6,062 nucleotides of DNA from the NCBI GenBank assembly GCA_023392645.1, contig JAEVYR010000175.1:1-6062 (forward strand), in the 5' to 3' direction. The position numbers and the translations under genes are program-made. Positions 1 to 5,779 of this stretch are shown piece after piece; position 1 is the stretch's first letter; every line of letters starts with the position of its first letter. This stretch comes from Chloroflexota bacterium. Lineage in GTDB: Bacteria > Chloroflexota > Chloroflexia > Thermomicrobiales > UBA6265. Below the pieces are notes generated by a model that saw only the letters and a list, made by a program, of their open reading frames with translations, was not told where the DNA came from and searched no databases.

Positions 1-21
1 TCGCGGGGACGCCCTCGTTGA
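1..21 (+). CDS. 3' end of an upstream gene (partial, product unknown)
   Basis: The frame starting at base 1 reads six sense codons (Ser-Arg-Gly-Arg-Pro-Arg) and then TGA at 19-21. This TGA overlaps the TTG start of the following permease as TTGA, the same arrangement as the ATGA junction between the two permeases downstream. That layout suggests translational coupling with an upstream gene of the same operon, plausibly the solute-binding protein or an ATPase of the transporter. Six codons cannot identify a product, and the short open stretch could be chance, so the call rests only on the overlap geometry. Confidence 0.3.
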   Translation, partial: SRGRPR

Positions 22-974
22 TTCACTACCTGATCCAACGGCTGGTCCACGGCGCCACGGTGCTGCTCGGGGTGAGCCTGCTCGTCTTCATCGCTGTCGA
101 GGCGGCCCCGGGCGACGTCGTCGACGCCATGCTGCCGCCGGAATCGTTCGCCAGCGATGCCGCCCGGGACCAGATGCGCGAGCGCTACGGGCTCAACGAT
201 CCCGCCCCGCTGCGGTACCTGCAGTGGCTCGGGCGCACGGTGACCGGCGATCTCGGCTACTCCCTCACATCGAGCCAGCCCGTCACCGACGACATCTTTC
301 GGCGGCTGCCCGCGACCCTCCAGCTCGTCGGGTTTGCGATGGCCATCTCGATCGTGATTGGCATCACCAGCGGTATCATCGCTGCCGTCCGTCAATACTC
401 CGCCATCGACTACGCGGTGACGTTCTTCTCCTTTTTCTGGCTCTCGATCCCGGCATTCTTCATGGGGCTGCTGCTGATCTACCTGTTCGCCGTGAGGCTG
501 CACTGGTTCCCCGTCTTCGGCGCGTCGAGCGCCTCGGCCCAGTACCCGGTGCTCGACCGCCTCCATCACCTCGTCCTGCCCGGCGTGACGCTCGGTCTCG
601 AGTTGGCGGCGGCGCTGACCCGCTACACCCGCGCCAGCATGCTCGACGTGCTCCATACCGACTACCTCCGCACCGCGCGGGCGAAGGGCTTGCGCGAGCG
701 GCTCGTGATCACGCGGCACGCCCTGAAGAACGCGCTGATTCCGGTCATCACGGTGATCGCCTTCCGGCTTCCCTACCTGATCGGCGGCGCGGTGATCATC
801 GAAACGGTGTTCCAATGGCCGGGGCTCGGCACGCTGATGCTGAACGCCGCGACCCAGAAGGACTACCCGATGGTGATGGGGCTCGCGCTGATCGTGACGG
901 CGGTGGTGGTCGCCAGCAGCCTGATCGCCGATCTCGCCTATGGCCTGGTCGACCCGAGGATCCGGCTGCAATGA
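18..974 (+). CDS. ABC transporter permease, DppB/OppB family
   Basis: This is an inner-membrane permease of a peptide/nickel-type (Dpp/Opp) ABC importer, 318 residues, a usual length for the family. The N-terminus has the family pattern: a short basic lead (Met-Ile-His-Tyr-Leu-Ile-Gln-Arg) and then a first membrane helix at about residues 11-30. Further hydrophobic segments lie near 103-124, 132-160, 184-200, 237-265 and 284-309. The cytoplasmic EAA loop that contacts the ATPase is at about 216-242 (RTARAKG, then H234 and N238). The protein ends in the typical DPRIR motif. The TTG start fits the family N-terminus and follows a GGGGA at 5-9. The frame is open further upstream, so a longer product cannot be formally excluded. 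The stop overlaps the next permease's ATG as ATGA. Family membership is firm; the substrate (peptide, nickel, glutathione or other) cannot be read from the sequence. Confidence 0.95.
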   Translation: MIHYLIQRLVHGATVLLGVSLLVFIAVEAAPGDVVDAMLPPESFASDAARDQMRERYGLNDPAPLRYLQWLGRTVTGDLGYSLTSSQPVTDDIFRRLPATLQLVGFAMAISIVIGITSGIIAAVRQYSAIDYAVTFFSFFWLSIPAFFMGLLLIYLFAVRLHWFPVFGASSASAQYPVLDRLHHLVLPGVTLGLELAAALTRYTRASMLDVLHTDYLRTARAKGLRERLVITRHALKNALIPVITVIAFRLPYLIGGAVIIETVFQWPGLGTLMLNAATQKDYPMVMGLALIVTAVVVASSLIADLAYGLVDPRIRLQ

Positions 975-1879
975 GCACCCTGGTGACCTCTCCCGAAACG
1001 ACCGTCGACGCGGCCGAGCGCGACGCCGGCATCCGCACGCGGCCGGGGTTCATGCGGCGCTTCCTCCGGCATCGAATGGCGGCGGCCAGCGTGGTGTTCA
1101 TCGTCTTCATCGCCATCGCCGCCCTGCTGGCGCCGTACGTCTCGCCCTACGACCCGTACGCGATGCAGTTGCCCGAGGCGCGCAAGCCGCCCTCGCTGCA
1201 GCACCCGCTCGGCACCGACAAGCTCGGCCGCGACACGCTCACGCGCGTCTTCGTCGGCGGGCGCGTCTCGATCGCGGTGGCGCTGGCCGCGGTGGCGATC
1301 AGCACGGTGATCGGCACGCTGCTCGGGTTGGTCGCCGGCTACTGGAAGGGGTGGGCCGACGCGATCATCTCCCGCATCACCGATATCTTCATGGCGTTTC
1401 CGTTGTTCGTGCTGCTGATCGTGCTGGTCTCGATGCTCGGGCCGAGCGCCACGAACGTCGTGCTGATCCTCGGCCTGTTCAGCTGGATGGTGATCACCAG
1501 GATCGTCCGCGGGCAGGTGATGGCGGTGATGAACGAGCCGTACATCGAAGCGGCGATCGCCGCCGGCGCCCGCGCCGACCGGATCCTGCTGCGGCAGATC
1601 CTGCCCAATATCTACGTGCCGGTGGTCGTCGCGGCGACGCTCGGCGTGGCCAGCGCGATGCTCTCCGAGGCGGCGCTCAGCTTCCTCGGGCTCGGCATCC
1701 AGCCGCCTACGCCCTCATGGGGCAACATGCTGAACGAAGCGCAGTCGCTGCAGGTGCTGGTCAATGAGCCGTGGGTCTGGCTCGGTCCCGGCTTCGCGAT
1801 CGCCTTGACCGTGCTGAGCATCAACTTTTTGGGAGACGGTCTTCGTGACGCCCTCGATCCGCACTCGCACAATCGGTAG
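971..1879 (+). CDS. ABC transporter permease, DppC/OppC family
   Basis: This is the second permease of the same importer, 302 residues, and should form a heterodimer with the preceding protein in the inner membrane. A hydrophilic cytoplasmic tail of about 35 residues leads to a first membrane helix at about 37-55. The DppC hallmark HPLGTDKLGRD is at 78-88. The EAA loop is at about 191-213 (YIEAAIAAGA, ending LPN). The C-terminal family signature EAALSFLGLGIQPPTPSWG is at 233-251, and a terminal NFLGDGLRDALDP is at 285-297. The ATG overlaps the previous stop (ATGA), with GAGGA at 956-960 serving as ribosome-binding site, so the two are translationally coupled. In many Dpp/Opp operons the two ATPase genes come next. 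Here a structured gap and an oxidoreductase follow, so the ATPases must be upstream or elsewhere. The substrate is unknown. Confidence 0.95.
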   Translation: MSTLVTSPETTVDAAERDAGIRTRPGFMRRFLRHRMAAASVVFIVFIAIAALLAPYVSPYDPYAMQLPEARKPPSLQHPLGTDKLGRDTLTRVFVGGRVSIAVALAAVAISTVIGTLLGLVAGYWKGWADAIISRITDIFMAFPLFVLLIVLVSMLGPSATNVVLILGLFSWMVITRIVRGQVMAVMNEPYIEAAIAAGARADRILLRQILPNIYVPVVVAATLGVASAMLSEAALSFLGLGIQPPTPSWGNMLNEAQSLQVLVNEPWVWLGPGFAIALTVLSINFLGDGLRDALDPHSHNR

Positions 1880-1897
1880 TGCCGCCCCTGTGGCGGC
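1879..1897 (+). repeat. short hairpin repeat, copy 1
   Basis: The 19 bases GTGCCGCCCCTGTGGCGGC begin at the last base of the permease stop codon and recur exactly at 4797-4815. Inside, GCCGCC (1881-1886) pairs with GGCGGC (1892-1897) around the loop CCTGT, a 6-bp perfect stem. No T-run follows, so it is not a classic intrinsic terminator. It may be a REP-like dispersed element or a 3'-end stabiliser. The exact duplication and the hairpin are seen directly; the function is inferred. Confidence 0.7.
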
Positions 1898-1920
1898 CAT
1901 TCATCGCGGGCCGCCACAGG
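1887..1920 (+). terminator. strong hairpin after the permease genes, candidate terminator or mRNA 3'-end structure
   Basis: CCTGTGGCGGCC (1887-1898) and GGCCGCCACAGG (1909-1920) are perfect reverse complements. They would form a 12-bp GC-rich stem with a 10-base loop, starting 8 bases after the permease stop. The bases that follow (CTCTGCCCGC) contain no T-run, so intrinsic termination in the E. coli sense is doubtful. A U-poor terminator, a stabiliser against 3' exonucleases, or a repeat remnant are all possible. The left arm shares bases with the smaller hairpin of the preceding repeat, so the two folds exclude each other. Confidence 0.5.
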
Positions 1921-1923
1921 CTC

Positions 1924-2002
1924 TGCCCGCGCACCCGACACGCGATGGCACCCGAAAAGAGGGTCGTCGGGGCGACGTGCCCGCGCACCCGACGTACGAT
2001 GG
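1924..2002. repeat. pair of direct repeats with 54-base spacing
   Basis: TGCCCGCGCACCCGAC is present at 1924-1939 and again at 1978-1993. Similarity continues so that 1924-1948 and 1978-2002 match at 22 of 25 bases, both ending CGATGG. The period of 54 bases is a multiple of three, which keeps all frames in register and explains open frames across this gap with repeated peptides. The layout is typical of degenerate intergenic repeat families in high-GC bacteria. No flanking target-site duplication or transposase is visible. Confidence 0.65.
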
Positions 2003-2031
2003 AACCAGATTGCACAGCGGGCAATGTCGCC
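1971..2031. repeat. interrupted inverted repeat in the intergenic region
   Basis: GGCGAC (1971-1976) and GCCCGC (1979-1984) are complementary to GTCGCC (2026-2031) and GCGGGC (2017-2022). This gives two 6-bp helices separated by a small internal loop, enclosing about 32 bases. The left arm includes the start of the second direct repeat (1978-1984). In DNA this rich in G and C such pairings arise often by chance, so its significance is uncertain. Confidence 0.35.
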
Positions 2032-2042
2032 GGGTTGCGGTG

Positions 2043-2086
2043 GCGCCATCGGCGGCTGAGTCATGATCGCCCATGCCGATCGGCGC
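2043..2086. repeat. imperfect inverted repeat upstream of the oxidoreductase gene
   Basis: GCGCCATCGGC (2043-2053) pairs with GCCGATCGGCGC (2075-2086), giving 11 base pairs with one bulged C, around a 21-base loop. The right arm contains the 10-bp palindrome GCCGATCGGC (2075-2084). It lies about 30 bases before the ribosome-binding site of the oxidoreductase gene, a place where an operator or leader hairpin could sit. No -35/-10 pair was convincingly seen, so a regulatory role is only a possibility. Confidence 0.3.
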
Positions 2087-2115
2087 GCCGCGAGGGCGCC
2101 GCTGCGTCCGAGACG

Positions 2116-2122
2116 AAAGGAA
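2116..2122 (+). promoter_or_regulatory. ribosome-binding site that supports the GTG start of the oxidoreductase
   Basis: AAAGGAA at 2116-2122 lies about 9 bases before GTG at 2132. The ATG at 2063 in the same frame has no comparable site and would add 23 residues rich in Ala and Arg that lie outside the nucleotide-binding fold. The GTG is therefore the preferred start. Confidence 0.65.
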
Positions 2123-2131
2123 TCCCGAATC

Positions 2132-3223
2132 GTGAAGCGCTGGCGAGCCATCGTGGTGGGCCTGAACCACTACCACGTCACCGGCTGGGTCGAAAGCCTC
2201 GGCGCCCTCGGCGACCGCGTCGAGGTGGTCGGCCGCCACGATCCCGATCCCGCCCGGGAGCGGGCGCCGGGTCCAGATCACGTCGACCCGACCCTCGCCC
2301 CGATCTTTCCCGAAGCGCTGGCGAACGCCCCGTTCGACACCGACCTCGACCGGCTGATCCGCGAGCGGCGGCCCGACATCGCCCTGATCACGCTGCCCAA
2401 CGCGCTCGCGCCGGCCGCCATCGAGACGTGCGCTCGCCACGGCGTGCACGTGCTGGTCGACAATCCCGGTGCCCGCACCGCGGCCGAGGCCGAACGCGCC
2501 TTCGGCGTGGCGCGAGACGCCGGCATCACGGTCGCGGTCGGCCTGTCGCGGCGCCACGGGCGCGGCTGGCGGGAGGTCGCGGCGCTGCGCGAGGAGGGGA
2601 GCCTGGGCCGGCTGCTGTCGACCGAGGCGATCTTCGTGACGTCGTCGGTGGCCGTGCGCGATCCATCCAACCCCATCTTCCGCCGCGACGAGATGGGCGG
2701 CGGCATCCTGCACTGGCTCGGCATCCATGACCTCGACGAGCTGCTGTGGCTCACCGGCGAGCGCATCGTCGAGGTGCAGGCGATGACCGGCACCATCGGC
2801 GACCCAACCGTCGACGTCGAGGATGTCGTCTCCGCCTCGGTGCGCTACGAATCCGGCGCGATCGGCACCATCCACCACGCCTATGCGCTGCCACGGCCAG
2901 GCGGGGAGGGCTGGGTCGGGCTCCGCGGCACACAGGGGTCGGTGACGATCCAGCCGAACGGCAACTGGTCGTGGATGGGCGGCGCGTCGCCGCTCGAACC
3001 CGTGCGCGGCCAGCACGTGACCTACGACGCTGCTCCATCGACGGGCTACGGCGCGACCGGCGCTGTCGTCATCGACGACCTGCTGCGCGCCATCGCGGAG
3101 GGTCGCCAACCGCTGGCGACCGGCCAGCACATCATCGACGCCCTGCGCGTCATCGATGCCATCTATGCCGCCGCGGAAACGGGGCAGCGCGTCCGCGTGG
3201 ACCACGCGGCAAGAGGCCGGTAG
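2132..3223 (+). CDS. Gfo/Idh/MocA-family oxidoreductase with atypical catalytic residues
   Basis: This cytoplasmic protein of 363 residues has the size and layout of NAD(P)-dependent sugar and inositol dehydrogenases of this family: an N-terminal Rossmann domain (about 1-130) and a C-terminal alpha/beta domain. The first strand and loop read AIVVGLNHYHVTG (6-18), lacking the usual GxGxxG. The strand with IALITLPN (83-90) and GVHVLVDNPGA (104-114) match the family, but the catalytic Glu-Lys-Pro is Asp-Asn-Pro (110-112). GGGILHWLGIHDLD (189-202) matches the second catalytic motif. It keeps H199 but has W195 where Asp is common. Lys and Asp are thus both absent, so ordinary dehydrogenase chemistry is doubtful; it may be a divergent enzyme or a non-catalytic relative. 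The GTG start is chosen for its ribosome-binding site and the fold boundary; an alternative ATG lies at 2063. Its TAG overlaps the next gene's GTG by one base, so the two are probably cotranscribed. The substrate is unknown. Confidence 0.88.
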   Translation: MKRWRAIVVGLNHYHVTGWVESLGALGDRVEVVGRHDPDPARERAPGPDHVDPTLAPIFPEALANAPFDTDLDRLIRERRPDIALITLPNALAPAAIETCARHGVHVLVDNPGARTAAEAERAFGVARDAGITVAVGLSRRHGRGWREVAALREEGSLGRLLSTEAIFVTSSVAVRDPSNPIFRRDEMGGGILHWLGIHDLDELLWLTGERIVEVQAMTGTIGDPTVDVEDVVSASVRYESGAIGTIHHAYALPRPGGEGWVGLRGTQGSVTIQPNGNWSWMGGASPLEPVRGQHVTYDAAPSTGYGATGAVVIDDLLRAIAEGRQPLATGQHIIDALRVIDAIYAAAETGQRVRVDHAARGR

Positions 3224-4776
3224 TGGAATTCGATCTCGTCATTCGCAACGGCACCGTGATCGATGGGACCGGGGAAGCCGCCCGACCCGCGGATGTTGGC
3301 GTCACCGGCGGGCGCATCGCCGCCATCGGCGCGCTCGACGGCGCGATCGCCCGGGAGGAAGTCGACGCCACCGGTCGCGTCGTCAGTCCCGGCTTCATCG
3401 ATGTGCATATCCACTCCGAGGCGCAGCTCGCCGACCCGGCCAACCGGACACGATACGGCAGCGTGCTCCAGGGCGTCACCACGCACCTCACCGCGCCGGA
3501 CGGGTTCGGCTGGGCCGGGGTCGACCGCGACGGAGCGAAGCAGCTCTGGCAATCGACCCTGTTCGCGAACGGAGAAGCCGATCTCGCGCTCGACTGGCCC
3601 ACGCCGGCGGACTACCTGACCATCTTCGACGGAGCCACTCCCGTGAACGTCGTGCCGCAGGTGCCGCACTGCGCTGTGCGTTACGGCGCCATGGGGTGGG
3701 CCGCGCGCGCGGCGACGGATGACGAGATGGAGCGGATGCGCCGCTCCACTCGCGCCTGGCTCGACGCCGGTGCGGTCGCGCTTTGTCTCGGTTTGGACTA
3801 CCAGCCCAGCGCCTTCGCCGATACCCGCGAGCTGGTCGAGCTGAGCAAGGTCGCGCGCGAGTACGACGCGATCTACGCTGCGCACGTCCGCTACAACGAC
3901 CTCGGCCGCCAGGCCGCCTGGCGGGAAACGATGGAGATCGGGGAGCGGGCCGGCATCCCCGTGCACATCTCGCACGAGAGCGTCACACCCGACACCGCGC
4001 CGTTGCTGGAGGAGGCGGCCCAGCGGTGCGACCTCACCTTCGAGAGCTACCTCTACCCGGCGGGCTGCACCCACCTGGCGCTCACCCTTCCGATCTGGGC
4101 GCAGGCGGGCGGCCCGGACGCAACTCGGGAGCGGCTGCGGGACCCCGAGTCGCGGCAACGCGTTCGGGCGCACCTCGACCAGCGCCTCGTGCAGGCGGCC
4201 GGCGCCGACCGGCCCGTGTTCGTCGACACGCCGAGCGGCCGCTACATCGGCCAGTCGATCCACGAGGCCGCGCGCGACGCCGGCCTGCCGGTTCCCGACT
4301 TTGCCCTGAAGGTGCTCGAGGAGGAACATCCCTATGCGCTGATGGTCTATCACCGGGGCACCACCCCGGAAGAGCAAAAGCAGGTCGCCTGGGACACGAT
4401 CCGGCACCCCGCGATGATGGTCGCCAGCGACGGCATCTACCACGGCGCGTCGGCCCATCCGCGCGGCTATGGGGCCTTCGCCCAGGTGCTGCGCGTGAGC
4501 GTTCGCGAGACCGATGCGGTCTCGCTGGGAGAGGCGATTCGGAAAATGAGCGCGGTTCCCGCCGAGCGCTTCCGGATTCGCGATCGCGGCCTGTTGCGCG
4601 AGGGCCATGGCGCCGATATCGTGATCTTCGATCCCGACACCGTGGCGGACCGCGCCACCTGGGACGCGCCCCGGCTCGAACCGGCCGGGATCGACCGGGT
4701 GATCGTCAACGGCGTCACCGTCGCCGCGGACGGCGTGCCGACCGGCGCGCTGCCGGGGCGCGTGCTGACCCGGTAA
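3223..4776 (+). CDS. D-aminoacylase-like metal-dependent amidohydrolase
   Basis: This is a 517-residue protein of the amidohydrolase superfamily, closest in style to N-acyl-D-amino-acid deacylases, which release a D-amino acid and a carboxylate from an N-acyl-D-amino acid. The opening FDLVIRNGTVIDGTG (3-17) and the closing GADIVIFDPDTV (463-474), with VIVNGV (493-498), form the usual small beta-sandwich around a TIM barrel. Probable metal and catalytic residues are H62 and H64 (FIDVHIH), H221 (AAHVRYND), H251 (VHISHES) and D403 (VASDG). After GVTT (84-87) the family normally has a metal-binding Cys at the sixth residue; here that position is D93. The GTG start overlaps the previous stop by one base and follows AAGAGG at 3211-3216; the long open frame upstream of it is the shadow of the oxidoreductase. 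No signal peptide is seen, so it is probably cytoplasmic. The true substrate is open: acyl-D-amino acid, dipeptide or another cyclic or linear amide. Confidence 0.9.
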   Translation: MEFDLVIRNGTVIDGTGEAARPADVGVTGGRIAAIGALDGAIAREEVDATGRVVSPGFIDVHIHSEAQLADPANRTRYGSVLQGVTTHLTAPDGFGWAGVDRDGAKQLWQSTLFANGEADLALDWPTPADYLTIFDGATPVNVVPQVPHCAVRYGAMGWAARAATDDEMERMRRSTRAWLDAGAVALCLGLDYQPSAFADTRELVELSKVAREYDAIYAAHVRYNDLGRQAAWRETMEIGERAGIPVHISHESVTPDTAPLLEEAAQRCDLTFESYLYPAGCTHLALTLPIWAQAGGPDATRERLRDPESRQRVRAHLDQRLVQAAGADRPVFVDTPSGRYIGQSIHEAARDAGLPVPDFALKVLEEEHPYALMVYHRGTTPEEQKQVAWDTIRHPAMMVASDGIYHGASAHPRGYGAFAQVLRVSVRETDAVSLGEAIRKMSAVPAERFRIRDRGLLREGHGADIVIFDPDTVADRATWDAPRLEPAGIDRVIVNGVTVAADGVPTGALPGRVLTR

Positions 4777-4796
4777 TTTCGACCGCAAATGAACCG

Positions 4797-4815
4797 GTGC
4801 CGCCCCTGTGGCGGC
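4797..4815 (+). repeat. short hairpin repeat, copy 2
   Basis: This is an exact second copy of the 19 bases found at 1879-1897, lying 20 bases after the amidohydrolase stop. With the flanking bases it forms a 7-bp perfect stem, TGCCGCC (4798-4804) with GGCGGCA (4810-4816), around the loop CCTGT. No T-run follows. Like copy 1 it stands just behind a coding region, which fits either a weak terminator or transcript-end element or a dispersed repeat tolerated in gene gaps. An in-frame GTG at 4808 inside this repeat would extend the next gene, but is not favoured. Confidence 0.7.
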
Positions 4816-4836
4816 AAACGTGATCAGCAATCAGTC

Positions 4837-4844
4837 AGGGAGGA
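4837..4844 (+). promoter_or_regulatory. ribosome-binding site of the FAH-family gene
   Basis: AGGGAGGA, a near-consensus Shine-Dalgarno sequence, ends 8 bases before ATG at 4853. It decides the start in favour of this ATG over the in-frame GTG at 4808, which falls inside the hairpin repeat and has no such site. Confidence 0.8.
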
Positions 4845-4852
4845 CAGACAAC

Positions 4853-5764
4853 ATGAGACTCGTGACCTACGCCAACGCCGAAAACGAGGCCCGCGCCGGT
4901 ATCGCCGTCGACGTCGGGATCGTCGATCTCCAAAACGGTGCCACCGCCATCGGACGGCAGGCGCCCGCCAGCGTTGTGGAGCTCCTGCGGCTCGGCGACG
5001 CCGGCATGGAGACCGCCCGCGCCGTCGAAGCGGCCGCCAACGACGGCGGGCTCGACGTCGTCTCCGAGCCGCGCCTGATGCCGGCCATCCCCGAACCGAC
5101 CACGATCTACCTGCTCGCCGGCAACTACCAGTCGCACATCACCGAGGGCGGCGCCGATCCGGTCGACAAGGCTCGCATCACCCCGCGCCCGTTCATCAAG
5201 CCAGGCACCGCCGTGATCGGCGACGGCGACCCGATCCGGATCCCGGCCGACTCCGACACCCTCGACTACGAGATCGAGATCGCCACCGTGATCGGCACCG
5301 GCGGCCGGATGATTTCCGAGGACGACGCCCCCGCGCACATCGCCGGCTACACCGTCTTCAACGATATCTCCGCGCGCAGCCTGAAGATCGCGGACCACCG
5401 CACCGAGCGCAACGGCGACTGGTTCTTCGACTGGCTGCTCGGCAAATGGTGCGACACCTTCGCCGTCGTCGGCCCGCAGCTCGTCACCAGCGACGCGATC
5501 GGCGACCCGCGCGAGCTCGAGATGGCGCTGAAGGTCAACGGCGAGCTGCGCCAGCACTCGGCCGCCGGCGAGATGATCTTCACCGTGCCGGAGACGATCG
5601 CCTTCCTCTCGCGCTTCGTGACCCTCCGCCCCGGCGACCTGATCTGCATGGGCACCCCCGGCGGCGTCGGCGCCACCACCAACACCTACCTTCAGCCGGG
5701 CGATGTGGTCGAGGCGACCATCGAACAGCTCGGCACCATCACCAACACCGTCGAACGCGCCTGA
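4853..5764 (+). CDS. fumarylacetoacetate hydrolase (FAH) family protein
   Basis: This is a 303-residue cytoplasmic protein of the FAH superfamily, whose members hydrolyse, decarboxylate or isomerise beta-keto and enol acids, often in catabolism of aromatics, sugars or amino acids. An N-terminal domain (about 1-75) precedes the FAH fold. The active-site signature GNYQSHITE is at 90-98, with the probable catalytic His-Glu pair H95 and E98. PFIKPGTAVIG (113-123) carries the conserved lysine K116. The metal ligands are probably E140 and E142 (DYEIEIA) and D171 (FNDISAR). GKWCDTFAVVGP (197-208), LKVNGELRQ (226-234) and GDLICMGTPGGVG (261-273) complete the family pattern. All expected key residues are present, so the protein should be an active metalloenzyme. 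Exact activity cannot be set: hydrolases, ureidoglycolate lyase, acylpyruvases and diene-dioate isomerases share these motifs. The next gene begins 15 bases downstream, so the two are probably in one operon. Confidence 0.93.
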   Translation: MRLVTYANAENEARAGIAVDVGIVDLQNGATAIGRQAPASVVELLRLGDAGMETARAVEAAANDGGLDVVSEPRLMPAIPEPTTIYLLAGNYQSHITEGGADPVDKARITPRPFIKPGTAVIGDGDPIRIPADSDTLDYEIEIATVIGTGGRMISEDDAPAHIAGYTVFNDISARSLKIADHRTERNGDWFFDWLLGKWCDTFAVVGPQLVTSDAIGDPRELEMALKVNGELRQHSAAGEMIFTVPETIAFLSRFVTLRPGDLICMGTPGGVGATTNTYLQPGDVVEATIEQLGTITNTVERA

Positions 5765-5768
5765 GCGC

Positions 5769-5774
5769 GAGGAG
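5769..5774 (+). promoter_or_regulatory. ribosome-binding site of the last gene
   Basis: GAGGAG lies 5 bases before ATG at 5780, inside the short gap after the FAH-family stop. It supports this ATG as the start of the gene that runs off the window. Confidence 0.7.
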
Positions 5775-5779
5775 TCCCC

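Noticed and set aside
1887..1930. Classic intrinsic terminator
   Set aside because: The 12-bp stem is strong, but no T-run follows, so it is listed only as a candidate terminator or 3'-end structure.
1845..2066. Small + strand open frame of 73 codons containing a repeated PAHPT-x-DGTR peptide
   Set aside because: It starts inside the permease coding region without a clear ribosome-binding site, and its content is explained by the 54-base direct repeats, which keep every frame in register. No sign of selection for a protein.
1880..2131. Possible CRISPR array or insertion sequence in the repeat-rich gap
   Set aside because: There are only two direct repeat units, they are imperfect, and there is no array of regular spacers, no transposase and no target-site duplication.
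1879..2730. + strand open frame of 283 codons running from the gap into the oxidoreductase gene
   Set aside because: It changes from repeat-derived sequence to an Arg/Pro-rich out-of-frame reading of the oxidoreductase; it has no motifs.
1901..3205. Minus-strand open frame of 434 codons opposite the oxidoreductase
   Set aside because: It mirrors the codon positions of a clear Gfo/Idh/MocA gene, has a low-complexity Arg/Ala/Gly/Asp/Val composition with no recognisable fold, and starts inside the repeat region. Long antisense frames are expected in high-GC coding DNA.
2746..3222. N-terminal extension of the amidohydrolase frame, making a possible 676-residue fusion
   Set aside because: The added 159 residues are an Arg-rich out-of-frame reading of the oxidoreductase. 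The amidohydrolase fold begins cleanly at the GTG at 3223.
3163..4830. Minus-strand open frame of 555 codons opposite the amidohydrolase
   Set aside because: It is a shadow of the amidohydrolase gene, with no family motifs, and it begins beyond the hairpin repeat. The + strand carries all the metal-site motifs.
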